The notes below the pieces were generated by a model that was not told the origin of the DNA, did no database searches, and saw nothing but the letters and a program-made list of their open reading frames with translations. From NCBI GenBank assembly GCA_035531755.1, contig DATKSK010000018.1, forward strand, positions 17,814 through 81,813: 64,000 nt of DNA, in the 5' to 3' direction. The translations under genes and the position numbers were made by a program. This DNA is from Acidimicrobiales bacterium (GTDB lineage Bacteria > Actinomycetota > Acidimicrobiia > Acidimicrobiales > UBA8190). This document shows positions 26,113-33,707 of the stretch, one piece after another. Each line of letters begins with the position of its first letter. The first letter of the stretch is position 1.

Positions 26113-26660
26113 GCGCGCCCACCACGGCTCAGGAAGACGACCTGGCCAAGCGCGTGTTCGCGGTGCTTCGCGCCCTCGAGGCCTCCATCTGGGGTTCAGA
26201 AGGTCAGCGGGCACCGCCGCGTGGCCACCGGTGCCGATCGCAGTGCAACGAGACCCGGCCCCACTCGGCCCGGGGCATGGTGCCGCCCAGCCGGGCGTTC
26301 GATGCGCTCGAGAAGGCGTCACCGGACTCCGACAGGTACCCGATGGCTCCCCATACCCGGGTCCGACACGACAGGATCGACAAGACCGGGGTGTTCACCC
26401 TGCGCCACGGGACCAGGCTCCACCACGTCGGGGTCGGTCGGGCCCACAAGGGGAGGCGGGCCGTGGTCCTGGTCGCCGACCTCGACATCCGGGTGCTGAG
26501 CGAGGAGGGCGAACTGCTCCGCCACCTCACCCTCGACCCGGAGCGGGACTACCAGCCCCTCACCCGAAAGGGCCGGTGGCCTAGCCTGCATCGGTTCGTC
26601 TGTCCGCGATGTCCCGGGACATCACATGCGCGGAGGAGGTGGGATTTGAACCCACGGTGA
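26109..26660 (+). pseudogene. IS481-type transposase remnant fused to an unknown short reading frame
   Basis: The frame starts at a GTG overlapping the Fic stop (GTGA). Residues 1-40 are unrecognised. From about 26247 to 26561 it reads NETRPHSARGMVPPSRAFDA, VRHDRIDKTGVFTLRHGTRL, HHVGVGRAHKGRRAVVLVAD and LDIRVLSEEGELLRHLTLDP, which matches the C-terminal end of IS481-family DDE transposases (NxxRPHxALGxxTPxxxF and the beta-rich tail). The catalytic core and N-terminal helix-turn-helix are absent, so the element is dead. The frame then runs into the tRNA-Ser gene. The coupled start suggests that an earlier second gene of the Fic unit was cut by the insertion (inference). Confidence 0.75.
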
Positions 26661-26715
26661 GTTTCCCCACACACGATTTCCAATCGTGCCGATTCGGCCG
26701 CTCTCGCACTCCTCC
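26631..26715 (-). tRNA. tRNA-Ser (GGA anticodon)
   Basis: A class II tRNA on the minus strand. The acceptor is GGAGGAG with CTCCTCC, the anticodon arm CACGATTGGAAATCGTG carries GGA, and the T loop is GGTTCAAATCC with a long variable arm. No CCA is encoded, unlike the CGA tRNA 2.7 kb away. Both share almost identical first 18 and last 28 bases. Confidence 0.95.
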
Positions 26716-26746
26716 CGACACTGCGGGTGCGCAGCCGGAGGGAGGC

Positions 26747-26752
26747 TAGCGT
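26747..26752 (+). promoter_or_regulatory. Putative -10 element of the SRP RNA gene
   Basis: TAGCGT lies about 10-20 bases before the predicted RNA 5' end. Confidence 0.5.
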
Positions 26753-26770
26753 CTCCGACGCGTTCTCCGG

Positions 26771-26870
26771 TGCTCCGTGCGGCGGCCGGGTCCTGCGCAA
26801 CGGTCGCCCGTGAATCGAGTCAGGGCCGGAAGGCAGCAGCTCTCAGCGGGTCCGGTCGTGTGCCGTAGCA
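26771..26870 (+). ncRNA. ffs: Signal recognition particle RNA, small bacterial type (4.5S)
   Basis: Positions 26819-26840 contain the conserved apical SRP domain GTCAGGGCCGGAAGGCAGCA (and GC), with GGAAG as the tetraloop region and symmetric loops around it. The flanks pair into a long hairpin (TGCTCCGTGCGGCGGCCGG with CCGGTCGTGTGCCGTAGCA). The RNA binds Ffh for co-translational membrane targeting. Ends are uncertain by about 10 bases. Its location just before dnaX is common in actinobacteria. Confidence 0.92.
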
Positions 26871-26966
26871 AACCTGGCCGTCGCACCGATCACCGGGCTC
26901 CGCGGGCCGGCGGTTCCCGGCCGCCGTGCGTCTGACCTGGCGTCCGGCAGTGTCCTGCCCCACCGG

Positions 26967-26972
26967 TAGGCT
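26967..26972 (+). promoter_or_regulatory. Leaderless -10 element of dnaX
   Basis: TAGGCT ends six bases before the GTG start at 26979. No ribosome binding site is present. Confidence 0.6.
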
Positions 26973-26978
26973 GCGGCC

Positions 26979-29111
26979 GTGGCCGACGCCGGCGACACCG
27001 ACCCCGCCCCCTACCAGTCCCTCTACCGCCGTTTCCGGCCCCAGCGCTTCGAGGAGGTGCTGGGGCAGGAGCACGTCAGCCTGGCGCTGCGCAACGCGGT
27101 GCGCGAGGGCCGGGTGGGCCACGCCTATCTGTTCAGCGGCCCGCGCGGGACGGGGAAGACCTCGACGGCGCGGATCCTGGCCAAGGCCCTCAACTGCGCG
27201 GCCCCCGAGGACGGCGAGCCCTGCGGGCGCTGCGACTCGTGCATCGAGATCACCCGGGGGGCGTCGCTCGACGTGCACGAGCTCGACGCCGCCTCCAACA
27301 ACGGCGTGGACGCCATGCGCGACCTGGTGTCCCACGCCGCGCTGGGAACACCCGGGCGCTGGAAGGTGTACATCGTCGACGAGGTCCACATGCTCTCGAC
27401 GGCCGCGTCCAACGCCCTGCTGAAGACGCTCGAGGAGCCTCCCGGCCACGTGGTCTTCGTACTGGCCACCACGGACGCCCAGAAGGTGCTCCCCACTATC
27501 CGGAGCCGGACCCAGCACTACGAGTTCCGGCTCCTCGGCGCCGCGACGCTGTCGGGCCTGCTCCGCCAGGTGCGCGACGCCACGGGCCTGGCCCTCCCCG
27601 ACGAGGCCCTCGACTCCGCCGTGCGCCGGGGACGGGGCTCGGCGCGCGATGCCCTGTCGGCGCTCGACCAGGTGGCGGCGGGGGGCACGGTCGACGACGA
27701 CATCGCCGTGCTCGCCGAGCTGGCCGAAGCCCTGGCCGAGCACGATCCCGCCCGCTCCCTGGTGGCGGTGGCGCTGGCGTGCGAGGCCGGCCGCGACGCG
27801 CAGCGCCTGGCCGCCGATCTCGCCGAGTACCTCCGCCAGGGTTTCCTGGCCACGGTGGCGGGCGACCTGGTGAGCCTGTCCGGTGCCGAGCGGGCCCAGG
27901 TCGAGGAGGTGGCCCGGCGCATGGGGCTGCCGGCGCTGGTCCGGTGTCTGGAGGAGCTGGGCCGGGCCCAGGTCGACATGCGCGACGTCCCCGACGCCCG
28001 GGTGCACCTGGAGGTCGCCCTCATCAAGCTGACCCACCCCCAGGCCGACGACTCGACCAGCGCGCTCCTCGAGCGCATCGAGCGCCTCGAGCGGGCCCTG
28101 GCGGACGGGGGCGCCGGCGGGACCGCCGCGTCCTATCCGGCCCGGACCGTGGACGCACCCACGCCGCCGGCCGGAGCGGGGCCTCCGGCGCGCGCCGGGG
28201 CGGGCGGGCCATCGGCGCCGGCACCGGCGCCGGTCCGGGATCGTGGGCCGGCTGCGGCTGCGGCTGCGGCTGCCGCCGACGACGCCGAGGGTCCCTCGGG
28301 AGCGGCGGGCGCGGACGGGGGCGGAGCCGTCGGCGGCCCCGAGCTCGCCCGCCGCACGCTCGGGGCGATCAGGCGCCAGTCCGGTCCGGGTCGGGCGCGC
28401 CGCGCCGAGGCCGCCGCGCCGGCGGGGCCACCGAGCGATCCGCCGCCCGCCGGTACGGCGTCGCCCCGGCCGCCGTCGCCGTCGGCTGCGGCCGCGGCGG
28501 GGGCCGAGCCGGGCGGGCCGTCGACACTGCCGTCACGCGACGAGCTGGTCCAGGTGTGGGGCGACGGGCTGCTGGCGTCGCTGCCCAGCCGGGCGCGGGC
28601 GCGCTTCCGGGTCGGGAGGTTCCTCGACGTGGCCGGGGGCTCGGCCGTGTTCGCGCTGCCCAACGAGACGCACCGGTCGTACTGCGAGGAGGTCCGCCTC
28701 GACGTGGAGGTGGCCCTGGGCACCCACTTCGGCACGGCCGTGCCGATCCGGCTGGTGGTGGACGACGAGGCCGACGGCACCGCTACGGCCGACGTCACCC
28801 CCGCCGCCGTGGACCCGCCCACGGACGCCTCGGACGGGCCGGCGACCGCCGGGAGCGCACCCCGTGCTCCGCGCCGCCGCCCCTCCGGGGCCGCCACCAC
28901 CGCGCCGGCTGGCAACGTTCCTCCGGCCGGCACGACCGTCCCGCAGGCCACCGCGCCGGCCGGCGAGGCCGCCGACGGGGGTGAGGGCGGGGACGACGAG
29001 CCCGACCTGCTCGATCCCGAGGTCCTGGCGGCCGAGACCGAGCCGGCCGGGGTCGGCCTCACGCCCCAGGAGCGGCTGAAGCAGGCTTTCCCGGGCGCGG
29101 CCGAGGTCTAG
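26979..29111 (+). CDS. dnaX: DNA polymerase III subunit gamma/tau
   Basis: A 710-residue clamp-loader ATPase. It opens with [22 protein letters not shown]. Walker A is GPRGTGKTS, the zinc module is CGRCDSC with an upstream Cys, Walker B is [10 protein letters not shown], and the SRC-like arginine finger is in [14 protein letters not shown]. Residues about 385-520 are a long Ala/Pro/Gly linker including a run of alanines. A C-terminal domain follows ([19 protein letters not shown]), as in actinobacterial tau. It loads the sliding clamp in the replisome. A leaderless promoter is just upstream; recR follows after two bases. Confidence 0.96.
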   Translation: MADAGDTDPAPYQSLYRRFRPQRFEEVLGQEHVSLALRNAVREGRVGHAYLFSGPRGTGKTSTARILAKALNCAAPEDGEPCGRCDSCIEITRGASLDVHELDAASNNGVDAMRDLVSHAALGTPGRWKVYIVDEVHMLSTAASNALLKTLEEPPGHVVFVLATTDAQKVLPTIRSRTQHYEFRLLGAATLSGLLRQVRDATGLALPDEALDSAVRRGRGSARDALSALDQVAAGGTVDDDIAVLAELAEALAEHDPARSLVAVALACEAGRDAQRLAADLAEYLRQGFLATVAGDLVSLSGAERAQVEEVARRMGLPALVRCLEELGRAQVDMRDVPDARVHLEVALIKLTHPQADDSTSALLERIERLERALADGGAGGTAASYPARTVDAPTPPAGAGPPARAGAGGPSAPAPAPVRDRGPAAAAAAAAADDAEGPSGAAGADGGGAVGGPELARRTLGAIRRQSGPGRARRAEAAAPAGPPSDPPPAGTASPRPPSPSAAAAAGAEPGGPSTLPSRDELVQVWGDGLLASLPSRARARFRVGRFLDVAGGSAVFALPNETHRSYCEEVRLDVEVALGTHFGTAVPIRLVVDDEADGTATADVTPAAVDPPTDASDGPATAGSAPRAPRRRPSGAATTAPAGNVPPAGTTVPQATAPAGEAADGGEGGDDEPDLLDPEVLAAETEPAGVGLTPQERLKQAFPGAAEV

Positions 29112-29113
29112 AG

Positions 29114-29713
29114 GTGTACACCGGCCCGCTGCAAGGTCTGGTGGACGAGCTCGGGCGGCTCCCCGGCATCGGCCCGAAGTCCGCCCAGCGCATCGCCTTC
29201 CATCTGCTGAAGGTGGCCCCGGAGGACGCCATGCGCCTCGCCGAGGCCATCGTGGCCATGAAGGAGCGCATCACGCTGTGCCCCCGGTGCTTCAACGTCG
29301 CCGAGGGTGACATCTGCTCGATCTGCGCGGACCCCCGGCGCGACGGGTCCGTGCTGTGCGTGGTCGAGGACCCCCGGGACATCGTGGCGGTGGAGAAGAC
29401 CCAGGAGTTCCGCGGCCGCTACCACGTGCTGCACGGTGCCCTGAACCCGATCGAGGGGATCGGGCCCGACCAGCTGCGCGTGCGCGAGCTGCTCGGCCGC
29501 CTCGACGACGAGGCCGTCACCGAGGTCATCCTGTGCACCAACCCCAACCTCGAGGGCGAGGCCACCGCCATGTACCTGGCCCGGCTGCTGAAGCCCCTCG
29601 GCCTGACCGTGACGCGCATCGCCAGCGGCCTGCCCGTCGGCGGCGACCTCGAGTACGCCGACGAGCTCACCCTGGGGCGGGCCCTCGAGGGGCGGCGCGA
29701 GGTCGACGCCTGA
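29114..29713 (+). CDS. recR: Recombination mediator RecR
   Basis: A 199-residue protein of usual length. The helix-hairpin-helix is [20 protein letters not shown], the four-cysteine zinc finger is [16 protein letters not shown], the Toprim domain is [16 protein letters not shown], and the C-terminal Walker-like motif is [14 protein letters not shown]. With RecF and RecO it loads RecA at gaps. The GTG start lies two bases after the dnaX stop, which implies co-transcription. The usual intermediate gene ybaB/ebfC is absent here. Confidence 0.96.
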   Translation: MYTGPLQGLVDELGRLPGIGPKSAQRIAFHLLKVAPEDAMRLAEAIVAMKERITLCPRCFNVAEGDICSICADPRRDGSVLCVVEDPRDIVAVEKTQEFRGRYHVLHGALNPIEGIGPDQLRVRELLGRLDDEAVTEVILCTNPNLEGEATAMYLARLLKPLGLTVTRIASGLPVGGDLEYADELTLGRALEGRREVDA

Positions 29714-29731
29714 CCGCTCGGCGCCCCCGCC

Positions 29732-29769
29732 TCAGTCCCACAGCTCGGGCTCAGTCCCACAGCTCGGGC
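29732..29769. repeat. Perfect 19-bp tandem duplication including a stop codon
   Basis: tcagtcccacagctcgggc occurs at 29732-29750 and 29751-29769 with no gap. The second copy is the 3' end of the minus-strand gene (codons for ELWD and the TGA); the first is an exact extra copy after the stop. Confidence 0.95.
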
Positions 29770-30785
29770 TGGCTGGTGCCGGGCTCGAGCGGGAAGTAGC
29801 CGGGCAGCTCGTCCGACGGCGTGTCCAGGTAGACCTTGGCCTCCGGGGGCTGGGCGAAGCGGCCGTGGCTCCAGCGCACCTCGACGTGCCCGTGCACCTC
29901 ACGCGGTCGTGCCGTGGCCCGCTCGACGTAACGCGCCACCCAGTCCACCTGGGGCTGGCCCGACGCCGCGGCGCGGATATCGAGCCCGGTCAGCCGGTAG
30001 GTCCGGCGCCAGTCCCACGAGCTCGCCACGCGCAGGCGCAGCGACCGGCGGGGGTCGGCCCCCAGCATGAAGTAGGCGGCGTTGCCGATGCGCAGCAGGC
30101 GCCACACCATGCGCTGCGCGGCGTGGCGTCTGGCGACGTTGTCGAGCCAGCACTGGGCGGACGCCGCGCTCACGCGGGCGCACAGGGCGCGGTATGCGTG
30201 GCGCGCGCCGGGTGGATACGACCGGCCCGGCAGGGCGCGGCGCAGGCGCTGCCGGTCCTCGGTGCCGAGGGCACCGGGCTCGTCGGGGAGGTCGGTCAGC
30301 CCGGTGGCGGCGCGGCAGGCGAGGTAGAGGGCGTGCAGCTCCTCGGGCGCCACCACCTCGTACCAGTCGGTCTGCTCCCAGTCGCCGGTGGTGGCGAGCA
30401 GGCCTTCGAAGAGCCGCGCCGGGGAGGGGTTGGCGATGTTGCGCGACAGGTACTTGCAGCTGACGAGGTAGACGTGGTCGATCCGCAGGTCCACGGGCGC
30501 CACCTCGTCACCGGAGGGTCGCCGGCCCCCGGTCCACTCGATCAGCCGGGGGCGCCTGCCCCGCAGCGCGTCGTCGGCCTCCAGGAAGGCCCTGCCGTTG
30601 GCGTAGGCGGTGGCGAACTCGGCCTCGAACCGACCCGAGGCGTGCAGGGCCTGCAGCTGCTGCCAGGTGGCGTCGGGGACGGCGAGCTCGCCGGGACGGC
30701 CGGCCAGGGTACGGGGGAGGTCGGCACGGCCGAGCATGCCGAGGGCGGTGGCGAGCTCGGTGACCGTGGTGCGGTCATCGGGCAC
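29751..30785 (-). CDS. Unrecognised protein next to a DNA methyltransferase, candidate restriction partner
   Basis: About 344 residues, soluble, rich in Arg and Ala. I do not recognise the family with certainty. A conserved-looking core, VDLRIDHVYLVSCKYLSRNI (about residues 97-116), followed by NPSPARLFEGLL, resembles the beta-strand with a terminal Lys of PD-(D/E)xK nucleases, but Ser stands where Glu or Asp is usual. WYEVVAPEELHALYLACR and ARRHAAQRMVWRLLRIGNAAYF follow, then a beta-rich C-terminus. It overlaps the methyltransferase gene by 11 bases with GTG 30785 (or 47 with GTG 30821), so the two are co-expressed. A restriction or DNA-modification role is inference from that linkage. Confidence 0.7.
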   Translation of the reverse strand: MPDDRTTVTELATALGMLGRADLPRTLAGRPGELAVPDATWQQLQALHASGRFEAEFATAYANGRAFLEADDALRGRRPRLIEWTGGRRPSGDEVAPVDLRIDHVYLVSCKYLSRNIANPSPARLFEGLLATTGDWEQTDWYEVVAPEELHALYLACRAATGLTDLPDEPGALGTEDRQRLRRALPGRSYPPGARHAYRALCARVSAASAQCWLDNVARRHAAQRMVWRLLRIGNAAYFMLGADPRRSLRLRVASSWDWRRTYRLTGLDIRAAASGQPQVDWVARYVERATARPREVHGHVEVRWSHGRFAQPPEAKVYLDTPSDELPGYFPLEPGTSQPELWD

Positions 30786-32253
30786 GGGGAGCGGCGCGTC
30801 GGCGCTTGGAGCCCGCGGCACCCCGCGGTGGCGGGGGCGCGCCGTCGGCGAGCGCGATGCCTTCGGACGCGTAGCGCCGCAGGCGCGCCTGGTCGTCGGG
30901 GGACTCGAGCTCGATCACGTCGTGGACCGCGGCCAGGGTGCCCGGTGCCGTGGCCGCGGCCAGGGAGCGCCAGGCGCGCTCGCCGGCGCTGCCCGGAACG
31001 GGTACCGCCGTCGTGAGCAGGACGACGGGGACCTCGGGCAGCTCGGCGTGGAGGACGGCCGCCTTGCCCAGGGCCCTCCACAGGGTGTCGGCCCGTCGGA
31101 GCCCCGTCCGGGTGGTGGTGAAGGCGCCCGACACGTCGAAGAGCCACCGCCGGCCCGTCCGGTCACGGGCCGAGAAGGTGACGTCGACGCCGGCCACCAG
31201 CCGCTTGCTCTCGACCACGTCGGCGAACCCGCACGCTGCCAGCAGCTCGGCGGCCAGCTCGCGCGCCGACGCGCCGTCGGCGCGCGCCCCTTCCAGCAGG
31301 CCGGCGGCGCCGTCGGCGCGGGCCTCGCGCCCGATGAGCCGGTCCCGCTCCTCGCTCACCCGCTGCTCGGCGATGCGGACGTACTCGGACTCGGTGTCGT
31401 AGCCGACGTAGTGGCGCCCGCTGCGCACCGCCGCCGCGGCCGTGGTGCCTGACCCCATGAACGGGTCGAGGACGAGGTCACCCTGGTAGGTGTACAGCTC
31501 GATCAGCCGCAGTGGGAGCTCGACGGGGAACGGCGCGGGATGCCCGACGCGCGTGGCGCTCTCGCTGGGCAGCTCCCAGACGTCGGTGGTGGCCTCGATG
31601 AACTCGTCCTTGGTGACCGAGATGCCCGAGGGCAGCCCGCGGCGCGCCCGCTCGGGGCGGGCCAGTGCCCGGTCGAACCGGCCCTTGCTGGCGATGACGA
31701 CGCGCTCGGTGACGTCGCGCAGCACGGGGTTGGCTGGGCTGCGGAACGACCCCCAGGCGCAGGAGCCGCTCGCCCCCCGGGCCTTGTGCCAGATGACCTC
31801 ACCCCGCAGCAGCAACCCCAGGCGGTCCTGGAGGATGCCGATGACGTCGGCGGACAGCGACCGGTAGGGCTTGCGCCCCAGATTGGCGACGTTGACCGCG
31901 ATGCGCCCGCCCGGCTCGAGGGTGCGCACGCACTCGGCGAAGACGTCCGACAGCATCGCCAGGTAGTCGAGGTAGCTGGCGGGGATGTGGCCCTCGCCGA
32001 GCGCCTCCTCGTACTCCTTGCCCGCGAAGTACGGCGGTGAGGTGACGACCAGGGCCACCGACGAGTCCTCGACCTCGTCCATCCGGCGCGCGTCGCCCGT
32101 GAGGATCTTGTCCTTGACCGTCGACGGGTTGACGGTGTCGTCGCCCGACAGGACGGGCGCCGCGAAGCGGTCGTAGAACCCGCTGGCGTCATGGTTCTCG
32201 CGCCGGCCCACCCCGAACGGCGAGGTGGACGTGGGCTTGCGGCGTCGGCTCAC
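30775..32253 (-). CDS. Site-specific DNA methyltransferase (beta class) with extra C-terminal domain
   Basis: A 492-residue protein. Motif IV, VVTSPPYFAGKEY, comes before motif I, LDPFMGSGTTAAAAVRSGRH, the order of beta-class amino-methyltransferases; SPPY points to N4-cytosine or N6-adenine methylation. The methylase part ends near residue 315. Residues 340-460 (ELLAACGFADVVESKRLVAG, VDVTFSARDRTGRRWLFDVS, GAFTTTRTGLRRADTLWRAL, VPVVLLTTAVP) look like a restriction-endonuclease-like alpha/beta fold with Asp-x-Ser where (D/E)xK would stand. GTG 32253 is chosen for GAGGAG eight bases upstream. Its last bases overlap the unknown gene downstream. Confidence 0.86.
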   Translation of the reverse strand: MSRRRKPTSTSPFGVGRRENHDASGFYDRFAAPVLSGDDTVNPSTVKDKILTGDARRMDEVEDSSVALVVTSPPYFAGKEYEEALGEGHIPASYLDYLAMLSDVFAECVRTLEPGGRIAVNVANLGRKPYRSLSADVIGILQDRLGLLLRGEVIWHKARGASGSCAWGSFRSPANPVLRDVTERVVIASKGRFDRALARPERARRGLPSGISVTKDEFIEATTDVWELPSESATRVGHPAPFPVELPLRLIELYTYQGDLVLDPFMGSGTTAAAAVRSGRHYVGYDTESEYVRIAEQRVSEERDRLIGREARADGAAGLLEGARADGASARELAAELLAACGFADVVESKRLVAGVDVTFSARDRTGRRWLFDVSGAFTTTRTGLRRADTLWRALGKAAVLHAELPEVPVVLLTTAVPVPGSAGERAWRSLAAATAPGTLAAVHDVIELESPDDQARLRRYASEGIALADGAPPPPRGAAGSKRRRAAPRAR

Positions 32254-32312
32254 TGCCGTGACTCCTCGCGTACGCGCCCCGGGACCGCGCTCGACGACCA
32301 TGGGGTCGATTG

Positions 32313-32318
32313 ATAGTA
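32313..32318 (-). promoter_or_regulatory. Putative -10 of the methyltransferase gene
   Basis: TACTAT on the minus strand, about 60 bases upstream of the GTG at 32253, in the gap after the thiolase gene. Confidence 0.4.
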
Positions 32319-32361
32319 CCGAGGTGTGACGGTCCGGCAGCGGACCGCGCGATCGGTGCCG

Positions 32362-33546
32362 CTAGGCGATCGAGCGCAGGACGAGGGCGTCGCCCTGGCC
32401 GCCACCGCCGCACAGGCTGGCGGCGCCGAGGCCCCCGCCGCGCCGGCGCAGCTCGTGGAGCATGGTGAGCGCCAGTCGGGTGCCGGACATGCCGATGGGG
32501 TGGCCGAGGGCGATGGCCCCGCCGTTGACGTTGGTCTGCTCGTCGGTGATCCCCATCGCCGCCATCGAGGCCAGGCCCACAGCCGCGAAGGCCTCGTTGA
32601 TCTCGAAGAGGGCCACGTCCGCCGGTGTCTTGCCGACCTTGGCGAGCGCCTGCACGGTGGCGTTGGCCGGCTGCAGCAGCAGCGACGCGTCGGGCCCGGC
32701 CACCTGCCCGTAGCTCACGACCTCGCCGAGCGGGGTGACACCCAGGGCCTCGGCCCGGGCGCGGGAGGTGACGACCACGGCCGCCCCGCCGTCGGAGATC
32801 TGGCTGGCGTTGCCGGCGGTGATGGTGCCCTCCTTGTCGAAGGCGGGACGCAGGCCGCCCAGCGACTCGGCGGTGGTGCCGGGGCGCACGCCCTCGTCGG
32901 TGTCGACCACGATGGGGTCGCCCTTGCGCTGGGGCACCGACACGGGGACGATCTCGTCGGCGAACCGGCCGTCCTTGATGGCCGCCGCCGCCCGCTCGTG
33001 CGACAGCGCCGCCACGGCGTCCTGGGCGTCACGCGAGATCTTGGCTTCCTTGTTGTACCGCTCGGTGCCGAGGCCCATGGCGCAGTGGTCGAACTGGCAG
33101 TACAGGCCGTCGTACATCATGGAGTCGACGAGCGAGCCGTCCCCCATGCGGTAGCCGGCGCGCGCCCCGGGCAGCAGGTAGGGCGCCTGGGTCATCGACT
33201 CCATGCCGCCCGCCACCACCACGTCGGCCTCGCCCGCGGCGATCAGGAGGTCGGCCAGGTAGATGCTGTTGAGCCCGGACAGGCAGACCTTGTTCACCGT
33301 GGTGGCCGGCACCGACATCGGGATCCCGCCCTTGGTGGCGGCCTGCCGGGCCGTGATCTGCCCCTGGCCCGCCAGCAGGACCTGGCCCATGAAGACGTAG
33401 TCGACGTCCCCGGGCGCCACGCCGGCGCGCTCGAGGGCCGCGGCGATGGCGAACCCGCCCAGGTCCATGGCGCTGAAGCCCCCGAGGGCACCCGACAGCT
33501 TGCCGATGGGGGTACGGGCCCCCGCGATGATGACGGAACCGGGCAT
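32362..33546 (-). CDS. Acetyl-CoA C-acetyltransferase (thiolase II)
   Basis: A 394-residue thiolase. The nucleophilic Cys is in VNKVCLSGLNS (near residue 86). The His of NEAFA-type helix and GHPIG appears as GGAIALGHPIGMSG, and the second Cys in AASLCGGGGQGDA. It condenses two acetyl-CoA to acetoacetyl-CoA, or runs in reverse. ATG 33546 has GGAGG eight bases upstream; ATG 33552 would be too close to it. The gene is divergent from ccr, which fits a role as entry step of the ethylmalonyl-CoA pathway. Confidence 0.95.
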   Translation of the reverse strand: MPGSVIIAGARTPIGKLSGALGGFSAMDLGGFAIAAALERAGVAPGDVDYVFMGQVLLAGQGQITARQAATKGGIPMSVPATTVNKVCLSGLNSIYLADLLIAAGEADVVVAGGMESMTQAPYLLPGARAGYRMGDGSLVDSMMYDGLYCQFDHCAMGLGTERYNKEAKISRDAQDAVAALSHERAAAAIKDGRFADEIVPVSVPQRKGDPIVVDTDEGVRPGTTAESLGGLRPAFDKEGTITAGNASQISDGGAAVVVTSRARAEALGVTPLGEVVSYGQVAGPDASLLLQPANATVQALAKVGKTPADVALFEINEAFAAVGLASMAAMGITDEQTNVNGGAIALGHPIGMSGTRLALTMLHELRRRGGGLGAASLCGGGGQGDALVLRSIA

Positions 33547-33583
33547 GGACATGACCTCCGGGACGTTGACGGGCCGGAGCGCC

Positions 33584-33589
33584 ATTCTA
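33584..33589 (-). promoter_or_regulatory. Putative -10 of the thiolase gene
   Basis: TAGAAT on the minus strand, 37 bases upstream of the thiolase ATG, leaving a leader that holds the GGAGG site. Confidence 0.5.
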
Positions 33590-33657
33590 CGGCCCGGGTC
33601 CGGCTCCCGGGCCAGTCCGATCCACGGCCCGGGTCGGCCCCCGGGCCAGTCCGACGG
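33589..33657. repeat. Two ~34-bp direct repeats between thiolase and ccr promoters
   Basis: 33589-33623 and 33624-33657 share acggcccgggtc-ggc-cccgggccagtccga. Each copy contains an inverted repeat of ggcccggg with cccgggcc. They fill the divergent promoter region and could be regulator-binding sites. Confidence 0.8.
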
Positions 33658-33693
33658 GCCCTGCCGGCTGCGGTGCCCGTCGGCAGACGAAGG

Positions 33694-33699
33694 TAGGGT
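33694..33699 (+). promoter_or_regulatory. Leaderless-type -10 element of ccr
   Basis: TAGGGT ends eight bases before the ATG at 33708; no ribosome binding site is visible. Confidence 0.5.
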
Positions 33700-33707
33700 G
33701 CCTCCCC

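Noticed and set aside
23845..26715. attL/attR sites of an integrated element at the two tRNA-Ser genes
   Set aside because: No integrase gene is present, and the shared ends are what two serine tRNAs have anyway. The islet idea is kept, site-specific integration is not.
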